Shown here one piece after another: positions 41,931 to 50,457 of a stretch of 64,000 bases of DNA (position 1 is the first letter of the stretch; each line of letters begins with the position of its first letter). The notes under the pieces were generated by a model. It was not told the origin of the DNA and did no database searches. It worked only from the letters and a program-made list of their open reading frames with translations. The position numbers were made by a program, and so were the translations under genes. The DNA is from Micavibrio_A sp040381535 (GTDB lineage Bacteria; Pseudomonadota; Alphaproteobacteria; Micavibrionales; Micavibrionaceae), in NCBI GenBank assembly GCA_040381535.1, contig JBEIHF010000006.1, positions 16,438-80,437 on the forward strand, read 5' to 3'.

Positions 41931-43762
41931 CAATCGTTCCAGAAATGCGCTTTATGATCGTTTATACGTGTCAAATCCTGCTCTGATTTATGCAACACGC
42001 AGTTTTCGATCACCAGCATATCGATATCGCATCCCATAAAGCACGTAAAAGCGTCCTCTGGTGAGCAGACAATAGGCTCGCCGCGCACATTGAAAGATGT
42101 ATTCAATACTGCGGGGCATTCCGTGATTTTGTAGAATGCGGATAGCAATTCATGAAATTTGGGATTGGTCTGCGCATGCACGCTCTGCACACGCGCGGAA
42201 TAATCGACATGCGTCGCGGCCGGAATTTGCGATCTTGCGTTTCTTAGTCGTTCAAATCCGGTACCCGTGTCTTCACCGCCCGTGCGTTTTGATGGTTGTA
42301 CCATTGCCGTCAAAAGCATATAGGGAGAAGGTTTTTCAAGATCAAACCATTCGCTCATATGCTCGTACAATACGGCCGGACCGAAAGGGCGGAAGGATTC
42401 GCGGAATTTCACCTTCAGATTGAGCGTTTTTTGCATGGAAGCGGAGCGCGGGTCGGCAAGGATGGAGCGGGCACCCAATGCGCGCGGGCCATATTCCATT
42501 GCGCCCTGAAACCAACCCACGATCTTCTGATCGGCCAAAGCTTTGGCTGTGATCTCGGCAACATCATCGTGAACATGGAATTTAGCACCAAGCGTAGAGA
42601 GTCTGACCGTGACATCGTTTTGGTCGAAAGAGGGGCCCAAATAGCCGCCCTTCATAGAATCCTGATCGAAAAACACATCGCGTTCTTTTTTGTGATGCAG
42701 ATAGAATGCCGCAAAGGCCGCACCCACCGCGCCGCCCGAATCTCCCGCGGCGGGTTGAATCCATATATTTTCGAACAAACCGCTTTTAAGGATTTTTCCG
42801 TTGGCAACACAGTTGAGCGCGACCCCGCCCGCCAGACAGAGATTCTTGATACCGCGGTGCTCACGTGCCAAGGACTGCACAATCTTGAGCAGGATTTTTT
42901 CAGTAACGGATTGTATGGATGCCGCAACATCCATATGAAATTCAGCAATTTCACCCTCGGGTGCGCGGGGTTCAGTTTTAAAAAGATCATGGAACTTTTC
43001 GTTCGTCATGGTGAGGCCGGACATATAATCAAAATAAGACATATCGAGCCTGAAAGACCCGTCATCCTTAACATCGACCAAATACTTGAGGATTAGGTCT
43101 TCGTATATGGGACGTCCGTATGGCGCGAGGCCCATCATCTTGTATTCGCCTGAATTAACCTTAAATCCCAAATACGAAGTAAATGCCGAATACAAAAGAC
43201 CCAACGAATGCGGAAAGAGTATTTCTTTCTCTATCTCGAGCGAGGCGCCCTTGCCGATCCATATACTCGATGATGCCCATTCACCCACACCGTCCATACA
43301 AAGCACAACGGCTTCTTCGAAAGGGGAGGGATAAAATGCGCTGGCGGCATGGCTCAGGTGGTGGTCGGAGAAAAGAAGTTTTTTGTGAATCGATTTTCTG
43401 TCTTCAATATTATCAAGCGCGCAAAAACGATCAGTCAGAATGCGCTTTTGAAAAAGCTTTTCGTGAAGCCATACAGGCATAGCGGTTTTGAAAGATTGAA
43501 AACCTTTGGGTGCGGTAGACAAATAAGTTTCCAATATCCGCTCGAATTTTAGAAACGGTTTTTCAAAGAAAACAGTACTGTCCAGATCTGCCAAAGTTAT
43601 CTTTGCTTGCTTTAAACAAAAGCGGATGGCTTCAGCGGGAAATCCGCTGTCATGTTTGATACGGGTGAAGCGCTCTTCCTGTGCGGCGGCAATAACCTCT
43701 CCGTCTTTGATAATGGCGGCGGCACTGTCATGATAGAATGCGGATATACCAAGGATGATCAT
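41930..43762 (-). CDS. O-carbamoyltransferase (NodU/CmcH/SxtI family)
   Basis: This family moves a carbamoyl group from carbamoyl phosphate to a hydroxyl via carbamoyl-AMP. The 610-aa protein has the N-terminal Kae1-like domain (MIILGISAFYHDSAAAIIKDG, SDHHLSHAASAFYPSPF with metal-binding His) and the C-terminal YrdC-like region (VGWFQGAMEYGPRALGARSILADPR, FGPAVL, PAVLNTSFNVRGEPIVCSPEDAF). Length is typical. It lies between a small DUF5989-type gene and an SGNH hydrolase. The acceptor is unknown; a lipid, glycan or small secreted molecule would fit the membrane partners. Confidence 0.95.
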   Translation of the reverse strand: MIILGISAFYHDSAAAIIKDGEVIAAAQEERFTRIKHDSGFPAEAIRFCLKQAKITLADLDSTVFFEKPFLKFERILETYLSTAPKGFQSFKTAMPVWLHEKLFQKRILTDRFCALDNIEDRKSIHKKLLFSDHHLSHAASAFYPSPFEEAVVLCMDGVGEWASSSIWIGKGASLEIEKEILFPHSLGLLYSAFTSYLGFKVNSGEYKMMGLAPYGRPIYEDLILKYLVDVKDDGSFRLDMSYFDYMSGLTMTNEKFHDLFKTEPRAPEGEIAEFHMDVAASIQSVTEKILLKIVQSLAREHRGIKNLCLAGGVALNCVANGKILKSGLFENIWIQPAAGDSGGAVGAAFAAFYLHHKKERDVFFDQDSMKGGYLGPSFDQNDVTVRLSTLGAKFHVHDDVAEITAKALADQKIVGWFQGAMEYGPRALGARSILADPRSASMQKTLNLKVKFRESFRPFGPAVLYEHMSEWFDLEKPSPYMLLTAMVQPSKRTGGEDTGTGFERLRNARSQIPAATHVDYSARVQSVHAQTNPKFHELLSAFYKITECPAVLNTSFNVRGEPIVCSPEDAFTCFMGCDIDMLVIENCVLHKSEQDLTRINDHKAHFWND

Positions 43763-43766
43763 ATTT

Positions 43767-43916
43767 TTAAAACAGCGTGTATATAAAAACGCCCATGGCC
43801 GAACCTTTTACGGCGAAGAGCAGGCTACCGACCAAAAGAAGCACGGCCATAATGGGCAGCATCCAGAATTTCTTGCGTATCTTTAAAAATAGCCACAGTT
43901 CTTGCAAAAATTCCAT
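43767..43916 (-). CDS. Small membrane protein, DUF5989 type (SxtK position)
   Basis: A 49-aa protein: a short amphipathic start (MEFLQELWLFLKIRKKFWML) and one or two transmembrane helices (about 18-36 and 39-49). It has an ATG at 43914-43916 preceded by an AGGAA tract and stops 4 bases before the carbamoyltransferase start. Its size, membrane character and position between an SxtJ gene and a carbamoyltransferase match the DUF5989 family. The small SxtK protein of the saxitoxin cluster occupies the same place. Function unknown. Confidence 0.8.
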   Translation of the reverse strand: MEFLQELWLFLKIRKKFWMLPIMAVLLLVGSLLFAVKGSAMGVFIYTLF

Positions 43917-43925
43917 GGCGCTTTC

Positions 43926-44369
43926 CTAAAATTGATACTTCATTGGGTAGGGAAGACCGCTGTCTCCACGTTTTTCCCAATAGGTAAGACGATAAGGATC
44001 AGGTCTTTTTTCGATAAGGTCTTTGTGCATCAGGCGCAATACATATGCGCCCGGAATAAAACAGACGATAAAAATAAATCCCATCAGAACGGGAGTCACT
44101 ACCGCAGAAATTTTAGGCGCTATTTTTAAAAACACATTTTTGACAGCGCCGATCCACTCCGGCTTTATAAGCGTGGCGCCAAACGTTACAGCGCAGAGCA
44201 CGAGGAACGCAAAAGAAAACCACCCGAATGAAATGAAAAGATGTAAGGCGCCTATCGTTGCCAGAACGGCCGCGAGCGTAAAACCGAATACGCGGTCCGA
44301 AGGGATTTTCGTTTGCTGGTGGCTTCGCAAATCCTCATGGAAATTCAGGTTGTCGGCTGCTTGGGACAT
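43926..44369 (-). CDS. SxtJ family membrane protein
   Basis: The 147-aa protein has a polar N-terminus (about 1-24), a hydrophobic hairpin of two helices (about 28-67), another helix (about 85-112, VVTPVLMGFIFIVCFIPGAYVLRL) and a tail ending with DLIEKRPDPYRLTYWEKRG. These are features of the SxtJ family, which accompanies carbamoyltransferases. It starts a run of four same-strand genes (sxtJ-like, small membrane gene, carbamoyltransferase, SGNH) with very short gaps. It begins 40 bases after the class A PBP gene and may share its transcript. Confidence 0.82.
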   Translation of the reverse strand: MSQAADNLNFHEDLRSHQQTKIPSDRVFGFTLAAVLATIGALHLFISFGWFSFAFLVLCAVTFGATLIKPEWIGAVKNVFLKIAPKISAVVTPVLMGFIFIVCFIPGAYVLRLMHKDLIEKRPDPYRLTYWEKRGDSGLPYPMKYQF

Positions 44370-44409
44370 GCCCCAGTTTTAGCGGAAAAAACCAATGCTT
44401 ACAATGGCA

Positions 44410-47016
44410 TCAATAAAGGCCGCCGGTGCCGTCAAAACCGCTGGCAGGTGGTTGTTGTTCCTGCTGCGGCGGATTAACGGGCGCGGGTCCCGTCACGGTG
44501 TCGCGTTCGCGGGAAAAAGATGTAAACGCGTCATCCGCAGGCGGGAAGGGTTGTGGTTCAAGTTCGGGTGCTTGATTGGCGTACGGGTCGCTACCGTACA
44601 TGGTGGCATCTTGCGCATTGGGATTTTCTGTCCCTTCACCGTATTCCAGTGCCTGTTCCGCGCCTAAAACCGTGTTGTTCAAAACATAGTCGTCCAAATT
44701 GGGTTCTGTGCCCGTCACGAATGCTTCCCAGATCACATGTGGGTCGCCCGGCATGGCGGCGCGCCCCGTATCGGCATTGATGCGCACATTCTTTATGCCC
44801 GGTGGAACGCGGAACGGTGTGGGCGGTGTATCTTTGAGCGCCTCTTTCATGAATTCTCCGAAAATCGGCGCGGCGGTGGAGCCGCCCGTTTCGCGTTTGC
44901 CCAAGGATTTGGGTTCGTCAAAGCCGACGAACACGCCCACGACCAAGTCAGGCGAGAATCCTACAAACCAAGTGTCTTTGGATTTGTTCGTGGTGCCTGT
45001 TTTTCCCGCGAGCGGACGGCCCAATGCCGCGAGCTTGGCGGCCGTGCCGCGTTGAACCACGCCTTCGAGAATGCTTACCATCTGATACGCCGTGCGCTCA
45101 TCGGCGATTTGCTCACGCCCGTCGGGAACGATAGGTGTTGTCTGCCCATCCCAACGGATCAGCTTGCCGCAATTGGGACAGGGGCGTTTGTCATACGAAT
45201 ACACTGTCTCGCCGTGGCGGTTCTGGATACGGTCGATGATGGTGGGTGTGATTTTTTTGCCGCCGTTCACCAGCATGCCGTAGGCGGAGGTGAGTTTGAG
45301 GAGTGTCGTCTCGCCCGCGCCAAGTGCGTAGGACAAATACGGTTTCATATCATCTGCGATGCCAAAACGCTTCGCGTACTCCACGATGGCGGGCATGCCC
45401 AAGTGATCGGCAAGACGCACCGTCATCAGGTTTCTCGATTTTTCCACGCCGGCGCGGATCGGCGTCGGGCCGTAATATTTACCGGAATAGTTCGTGGGGC
45501 GCCAGAAATCACCGGGCGCTTGCTCCATCACAAACGGTGCGTCCAAAACGCGGGTCGCGGGGGTAAAGCCTTTATCCAATGCCGCCAAATATACGAACGG
45601 CTTGAAAGCGGAACCCGGCTGGCGTTTGGCTTGCGTGGCGCGGTTAAATTGTGAAGGGCCGTATTTCCAGCCGCCCTGAATGGCAAGAACACGGCCCGTG
45701 TGCGGGTCTATGGCGATCAACGCGCCCTGCACTTTGGGAAGTTGCTGGAGCGCCCATGACTTATCTTTCTTTTGCACCAGAATAACATCGCCGACTTCGA
45801 GCACCTGATTGACACCCGTGATTTCTGGGCCGAGCGCATAGCATTCATCAAGGCATTTGCGCGCCCATTGTACGTTGAGAAGCGGCAAAGAGGCCGTGGA
45901 TTTATCCGCAAAGCCTATCTTGGCGTTTTGTCCGCCGCTTTCAAGCACGATCGCCAGAACCCAGTCATCTGGCATATCATCGGGTTCTTCCACACCTATC
46001 AGTTGGTCTGGCCAGCTTTCCATGGAATCGAAATGGGCGAGCGGACCGCGCCATCCGTGACGGCGGTCATAGTCCATCAAACCATCGCGCAAGGATTTTA
46101 CGGCAATCGCCTGAAGGCGCGGATCGATAGAGGTACGGACCGTTAGCCCGCCTTTGTACAAACTGTCTTCGCCGTATTGGGCTTTCAACTGGCGGCGGAC
46201 TTCTTCGGCAAAGAACGGCGCGGACACCACATCGGACTCGTCTTTCAATGTCATCGCAAGCGACGATGCCTTGGCCAGTTCCGCTTGCGATGCAGTGATA
46301 TAACCGTCTTCTTGCATACGGTCGATAACCCAGTTACGGCGGGTAAGCGCTGCGTTATGCTTTCTGATCGGATGGTAATTGTTGGGCGCTTTGGGAAGGG
46401 CCGCGAGATAAGCTACTTCGGCGACGTTCAGGTCATCGAGCTTTTTATCAAAGTAGGTTTGCGCGGCTGCGGCCACGCCGTACGATCTTTGGCCCAGATA
46501 AATTTCGTTCAGATACAATTCTAAAATCTGGTTTTTGGTCATGGCCTCTTCCATGCGCGTGGCAAGAATGGCTTCTTTTATTTTGCGCTCATATGAACGT
46601 TCGTTGGTCAGCAAAAAGTTCTTGGCGACCTGCTGCGTGATCGTCGACGCGCCCTTCATGCGGCCGCCTTTGTGCAAAAAATTTGTGAGGGCGGCGCGGG
46701 CAATAGCTTTCACGTCTATACCGGGATGTTTGTAAAAATTCTGGTCTTCGGAGGATATGAACGCGTTCTTCACGAGGTCCGGCATGCTCTCTACCGGAAC
46801 GAAGACGCGTTTCTCTTGCGCGTATTCGGCAAGCAGTCTTCCATCCCCTGCATAGATACGGGTGACGATGGGTGGTTCGTACTTTTTAAGTTGGGAGTAA
46901 TCGGGAAGATCGCGCCCGAAATGCGAAACGACCAAAGCGGCCCCGCCGATACCGGCGATAGCCCCCAAAAAACCTAATGAAAACAAAGCTAAAAACAGCT
47001 TTCCCAGCCAGCGCAT
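44410..47016 (-). CDS. Class A penicillin-binding protein 1A
   Basis: A bifunctional peptidoglycan synthase: transglycosylase plus transpeptidase. From ATG 47016 the protein is 868 aa, with an N-terminal membrane helix (about 4-30). The GT51 domain has SEDQNFYKHPGID, the catalytic Glu, and GASTITQQVAKN. The transpeptidase domain has SxxK in GSAFKPF, SxN in KSRNLM and KTG in AGKTGTTNK. A Pro/Gln-rich tail ends the protein. The in-frame start at 47058 adds 14 residues without support. The sxtJ-like module follows on the same strand. Confidence 0.95.
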   Translation of the reverse strand: MRWLGKLFLALFSLGFLGAIAGIGGAALVVSHFGRDLPDYSQLKKYEPPIVTRIYAGDGRLLAEYAQEKRVFVPVESMPDLVKNAFISSEDQNFYKHPGIDVKAIARAALTNFLHKGGRMKGASTITQQVAKNFLLTNERSYERKIKEAILATRMEEAMTKNQILELYLNEIYLGQRSYGVAAAAQTYFDKKLDDLNVAEVAYLAALPKAPNNYHPIRKHNAALTRRNWVIDRMQEDGYITASQAELAKASSLAMTLKDESDVVSAPFFAEEVRRQLKAQYGEDSLYKGGLTVRTSIDPRLQAIAVKSLRDGLMDYDRRHGWRGPLAHFDSMESWPDQLIGVEEPDDMPDDWVLAIVLESGGQNAKIGFADKSTASLPLLNVQWARKCLDECYALGPEITGVNQVLEVGDVILVQKKDKSWALQQLPKVQGALIAIDPHTGRVLAIQGGWKYGPSQFNRATQAKRQPGSAFKPFVYLAALDKGFTPATRVLDAPFVMEQAPGDFWRPTNYSGKYYGPTPIRAGVEKSRNLMTVRLADHLGMPAIVEYAKRFGIADDMKPYLSYALGAGETTLLKLTSAYGMLVNGGKKITPTIIDRIQNRHGETVYSYDKRPCPNCGKLIRWDGQTTPIVPDGREQIADERTAYQMVSILEGVVQRGTAAKLAALGRPLAGKTGTTNKSKDTWFVGFSPDLVVGVFVGFDEPKSLGKRETGGSTAAPIFGEFMKEALKDTPPTPFRVPPGIKNVRINADTGRAAMPGDPHVIWEAFVTGTEPNLDDYVLNNTVLGAEQALEYGEGTENPNAQDATMYGSDPYANQAPELEPQPFPPADDAFTSFSRERDTVTGPAPVNPPQQEQQPPASGFDGTGGLY

Positions 47017-47092
47017 GGGGGTTTTATCGCATATATTTGGGGCGCAATAAAGGCGCAAAATATGCCTAGTTGGGACTTATCTTGAAGGCTTG

Positions 47093-47815
47093 TTAGCTGG
47101 CCATTTCCGTCAATGATAGGAATTGGCGAAGGCGTTCGGATTTAGGGTTGGAAAGTATCTCCACCCCGCCTTTTTCTTCCACCATACCTTCGTTCATGAA
47201 AACGATCTGGTCGGCGGCGCGGCGCGCAAAACCCAGATGGTGGGTGATGAGAAACACGCCGATGCCGCGTTCCTTCAAATGCGCGAGCTTGGTCAGTATT
47301 TTCGCCGTTTGCTCGACGTCGAGCGCCGAAGTGATTTCATCAAGCAAGATATAGCGCGGGTTGAGCATAAGCGCACGGGCCAGTGCCACACGCTGGCGCT
47401 GCCCGATCGAGGCTTCATTCGGAAAGCTGTCGATGAATTGCTGCATTTCGAAAAGATTGATCAAACCTTGAATATCTTTTTCGGCGTTAGCGTTGCTGTT
47501 GCAGGCGGGGAGCATGATGTTTTCCCGCAAAGTCAGATGCGGCCACAAGAACAGAGATTGAAACACGGCCGTAAGCTTTGGCCATGGCGGGTTAATCTCT
47601 TCAGCCGTGGTCGGAAAGCGGAAAGTTTGTTCGTCTACACTGATCATGCCTTTGTCCGGTAAATCCAGCATGGCCAAAGAGCGCAGCAACGTGGTTTTGC
47701 CCGTACCGCTTGGCCCGATGATGCAGGTGATGCTTCCCGGCGCAATGGCGATGTTCACATTCTTCAGGATGTGTTTATCACCGAAAGATTTATACAGGCC
47801 GGATGCTTTGAGCAT
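47093..47815 (-). CDS. Amino-acid ABC transporter ATP-binding protein
   Basis: The 240-aa ATPase of a polar amino-acid importer: Walker A GPSGTGKTTLLRS, Q-loop near FQSLFLWPHL, signature region SIGQRQRVALARAL (SIGQR, where LSGGQ is usual), Walker B YILLDEITSALD and H-loop THHLGFARRAADQ. The signature deviates from LSGGQ (SIGQ), which may weaken ATPase coupling. It starts at the TAATG overlap with the damaged binding-protein gene, and the permease gene lies beyond that. Probably all one operon. Confidence 0.9.
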   Translation of the reverse strand: MLKASGLYKSFGDKHILKNVNIAIAPGSITCIIGPSGTGKTTLLRSLAMLDLPDKGMISVDEQTFRFPTTAEEINPPWPKLTAVFQSLFLWPHLTLRENIMLPACNSNANAEKDIQGLINLFEMQQFIDSFPNEASIGQRQRVALARALMLNPRYILLDEITSALDVEQTAKILTKLAHLKERGIGVFLITHHLGFARRAADQIVFMNEGMVEEKGGVEILSNPKSERLRQFLSLTEMAS

Positions 47816-48062
47816 TATTCCACCGTCTCATAAGGTTTGGAAACGCTTAGAAGGGTTTCCGGCCCGACCTCGTATTTACTGAAGAGTTTTTCAATGGTGC
47901 CGTCATACATCAATTCATGGGTTGCCGTGTTCAGCATGTTAACGAGGCGGAATTCATACGCGGAGACGCTAATACGCGCTGATAAGCGCATTGCGTTTTT
48001 GATGCCTGCACTGGGGCAAAGGTTAAGAAAAGCGCGGCCAGGCCGAACAGAGTTTTTTCCAT
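47815..48062 (-). pseudogene. Amino-acid ABC transporter substrate-binding protein, internally deleted
   Basis: From ATG 48062 (preceded by GGAG) the frame gives a normal signal peptide, MEKTLFGLAALFLTFAPVQA, then runs out of frame to a stop after 43 codons. In another frame the 3' part reads AYEFRLVNMLNTATHELMYDGTIEKLFSKYEVG up to TAA at 47815-47817, the usual C-terminal end of a family 3 solute-binding protein. Only about 250 bases remain of a gene that normally needs about 750. The deletion removed the ligand-binding lobes and shifted the frame. The neighbours, permease and ATPase, look intact. Confidence 0.75.
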
Positions 48063-48063
48063 G

Positions 48064-48729
48064 CTATTGCTCCGATAAATTGCGGGTGAAACGCTCTTTC
48101 AACCAATAGGCCAATCCGTTGATGGGAAGACACACGGCCAAAAAGAACACGCCTAGCGCGGTGTATATTTCAACAGGGCGGTAGATCTGTGCGTTGATGC
48201 GTTGCGCGACGCGGAATATTTCCTCAACGGAAATCAGGCTGGCGAACAAAGTCGTGTGCAGCATGGCGACCTGCAAAAGCATAATGGGCGGCAGAACCTG
48301 ACGCAAAATCAGCGGCAGCTGGATTTTAAATACCGTCTGTTCTTTTGTAAGCCCCGTCACCTTTGCGGCAATAAGATATTGTTTAGGAAAATCATTGAGC
48401 GCGGCACGCACCACATCGGCCACGCCGAATATATTGACGATCGCGAGCGTGAATGCCGCCGTATAGAACGGATCAATCACAAGGTTGAACATAGCCTGCG
48501 CGGGATAATGAAGCCAGAACAGGAAGACGAGGAGCGGAATACCCGACAGAAAGAACGAGAAATAGCGTGAAGGCAATCCGACCCAAATGGGGGAGCGTGT
48601 CCCCGCCAAACCGAGCGCAGAGCCGATGACCACGCCGCTGCCCCATATAATCAGGCAGAGCTGAAGCGTTACAGCCAGCCCCTTAAAAAAGGCCGGATAG
48701 TAATTGATAAGAATATCTAGGACCGACAT
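48064..48729 (-). CDS. Amino-acid ABC transporter permease (HisM/GlnP type)
   Basis: The 221-aa protein is a polar amino-acid ABC permease with about five transmembrane helices and the coupling-loop motif AALNDFPKQYLIAAKVTGLTKEQTVFKIQLPLILRQ (EAA-loop type). It is a single permease, so the channel may be a homodimer. The stop lies one base before the start of the disrupted binding-protein gene. Without a working binding protein the importer may be inactive or may borrow another one. Confidence 0.92.
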   Translation of the reverse strand: MSVLDILINYYPAFFKGLAVTLQLCLIIWGSGVVIGSALGLAGTRSPIWVGLPSRYFSFFLSGIPLLVFLFWLHYPAQAMFNLVIDPFYTAAFTLAIVNIFGVADVVRAALNDFPKQYLIAAKVTGLTKEQTVFKIQLPLILRQVLPPIMLLQVAMLHTTLFASLISVEEIFRVAQRINAQIYRPVEIYTALGVFFLAVCLPINGLAYWLKERFTRNLSEQ

Positions 48730-48744
48730 AGCGGCTCCTTAAAA

Positions 48745-49548
48745 TTATAAATTTTTAAAACTCGCGGCCTTCGTAATGGGGCCATCGGCACGTCCGTAGA
48801 TAAATTGATCCACATATTCGTTGCCGGAATGGTCAAGTTCGGAAACCTTGCCATACCAAATAATACGTCCTTCATGGATCATGGCGACATGGTCCGCAAT
48901 CTTGCGGGCTGAGGCCATGTCGTGCGTGATGGAAAGAGCGGTAGCGCCCAAGTCTTTCACGCAGTCCACGATCAAATCGTTGATGACGTCCGCCATGATG
49001 GGGTCTAGCCCCGTTGTTGGTTCGTCAAAGAATATGATTTCGGGGTTGGCGGCAATGGCGCGGGCGAGTGCCACACGTTTTTGCATACCGCCCGAAAGTT
49101 CGGCGGGGAACAAGTCACCCACTCTGGCATCAAGGCCTACCTGTGCCAGTTTCTTGATCGCGATTTCATGTGCCTGATCGACATCCATCTTGCGGCCTTG
49201 GATAAGACCGAAGGCGACGTTCTGCCACACGCGCAGTGAATCGAACAATGCGGCGCCTTGGAAGAGCATGCCGAACTTGGCCATCATCTCGTCGCGGTCT
49301 CTTCCCGAAAGTTTGGTAACTTCCCTGCCGTCCACCTGCACCGAACCGGAATCGGGCTTGATAAGACCCAAAACACATTTGAGCGTGACGGATTTACCCG
49401 TGCCTGAACCGCCGATGATCACAAGGGATTCCCCCGGTGCGACGGTAAGATTGATTCCATCCAGAACGACTTTTCCGGCGAAAGCTTTTTTGACATCGCG
49501 CATGGCGATCTTGGGCGTTGCCGCCATCTGGTGATCTGGCGCGTTCAT
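48745..49548 (-). CDS. mlaF: ABC transporter ATP-binding protein MlaF
   Basis: MlaF energises the Mla phospholipid-transport complex at the inner membrane. The 267-aa ATPase has Walker A GGSGTGKS, the ABC signature LSGGMQKRVALARA, Walker B IIFFDEPTTGLDP and the H-loop ITHDMASARKIAD. mlaE lies directly upstream on the same strand with a short overlap (about 4 bases). mlaD is 41 kb away, and no mlaC or mlaB is seen near either. Confidence 0.94.
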   Translation of the reverse strand: MNAPDHQMAATPKIAMRDVKKAFAGKVVLDGINLTVAPGESLVIIGGSGTGKSVTLKCVLGLIKPDSGSVQVDGREVTKLSGRDRDEMMAKFGMLFQGAALFDSLRVWQNVAFGLIQGRKMDVDQAHEIAIKKLAQVGLDARVGDLFPAELSGGMQKRVALARAIAANPEIIFFDEPTTGLDPIMADVINDLIVDCVKDLGATALSITHDMASARKIADHVAMIHEGRIIWYGKVSELDHSGNEYVDQFIYGRADGPITKAASFKNL

Positions 49549-50354
49549 GAAAAGAAAACTTTCGTCAGGATGAAGTTGGAAATCAAAATCAGGATGGATG
49601 CGCTTACCACCGCGTATGTTGTGGCCGCGCCCACGCCTTGCGCGCCGCGTCCCGAATTAAAGCCGTGATAGCACCCCATGATGGTGACTATAAAACCGAA
49701 CATGGAGGCCTTCACAAGGCCCGATACGACATCGTTCACTTCGAGAATGTCCCATGTCTGTTTGAGGTAACTGCCTTCGGAAAAACCGAGGGAGAAGATG
49801 GATACAATATAGCCGCCATAGATGCCGATGATATCGGCAATCAAAACGAGCACGGGGAGCATGACCGTTCCTGCGATGATGCGCGGCACGATCAGATATT
49901 TGTATGGGTTGACGGAAAGTGTCGTCAGTGCGTCGATCTGTTCGGTGACGCGCATGGTGCCGATTTCCGCGGCGATGCTTGCGCCGATACGTCCCGCGAC
50001 CATCAAGCCAGCCAGAACGGGCGCGAGTTCGCGTGTGACGGAAAGTGCGACCACGCCCGCGATAGCGCTCTCGGCGTTAAAGCGTGTGAAGCCTGTGTAG
50101 GATTGCAGGGCCAGAACCATCCCTGTGAAAATTGCCGTCATACCTACCACTGGGAGCGAGTAATAACCGATATCGATGAATTGTTTGAGGATCAGCCGCG
50201 GATACCATGGCGGTGAAAAAACATGCATCAGAGATTTGGCGACGAAAATCGAAAGTACCCCGATACTCTGAAGGGTTTTATTAATGCTGTGGCCGACGCT
50301 TTCACACATGTCGAGAAGGAAACTACCGGTGAGAAGCGGGGTTTTGTTGTTCAT
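49545..50354 (-). CDS. mlaE: ABC transporter permease MlaE
   Basis: MlaE is the membrane permease of the Mla complex. From ATG 50354 (269 aa) it has about five to six membrane segments and the family signatures MTAIFTGMVLALQSYTGF, VTRELAPVLAGLMVAGRIGASIAAEIGTM and EQIDALTTLSVNPYKYLIVPR, ending FILTKVFFS. The start is uncertain: TTG 50384 is also possible, and neither has a clear Shine-Dalgarno. It is the first gene of the mlaE-mlaF pair, followed on the same strand by the amino-acid transporter genes. Confidence 0.93.
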   Translation of the reverse strand: MNNKTPLLTGSFLLDMCESVGHSINKTLQSIGVLSIFVAKSLMHVFSPPWYPRLILKQFIDIGYYSLPVVGMTAIFTGMVLALQSYTGFTRFNAESAIAGVVALSVTRELAPVLAGLMVAGRIGASIAAEIGTMRVTEQIDALTTLSVNPYKYLIVPRIIAGTVMLPVLVLIADIIGIYGGYIVSIFSLGFSEGSYLKQTWDILEVNDVVSGLVKASMFGFIVTIMGCYHGFNSGRGAQGVGAATTYAVVSASILILISNFILTKVFFS

Positions 50355-50457
50355 AAGACCAAAAGCTTTCGAAAAACTAGACAAAAACTAAGACAATCAA
50401 ATTCTTAACTGTTTTACCCGCCCCTGAAAAGGCTCTTTTTGGCATAAAAGCGGGGTT

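Noticed and set aside
42296..43096. Rightward 266-codon frame within the carbamoyltransferase gene
   Set aside because: Antisense to a conserved catalytic region; no start signal and no recognisable domain.
40878..44369. Saxitoxin biosynthesis cluster
   Set aside because: Only the carbamoyltransferase/SxtJ/SxtK/SxtL-type genes are here; the polyketide-like core and other pathway genes are absent, so no toxin is implied.
50403..50455. Terminator beyond the end of alr
   Set aside because: The complementary arms (CCCCGC and GCGGG) are weak and the loop is over 20 bases, so I did not list it.
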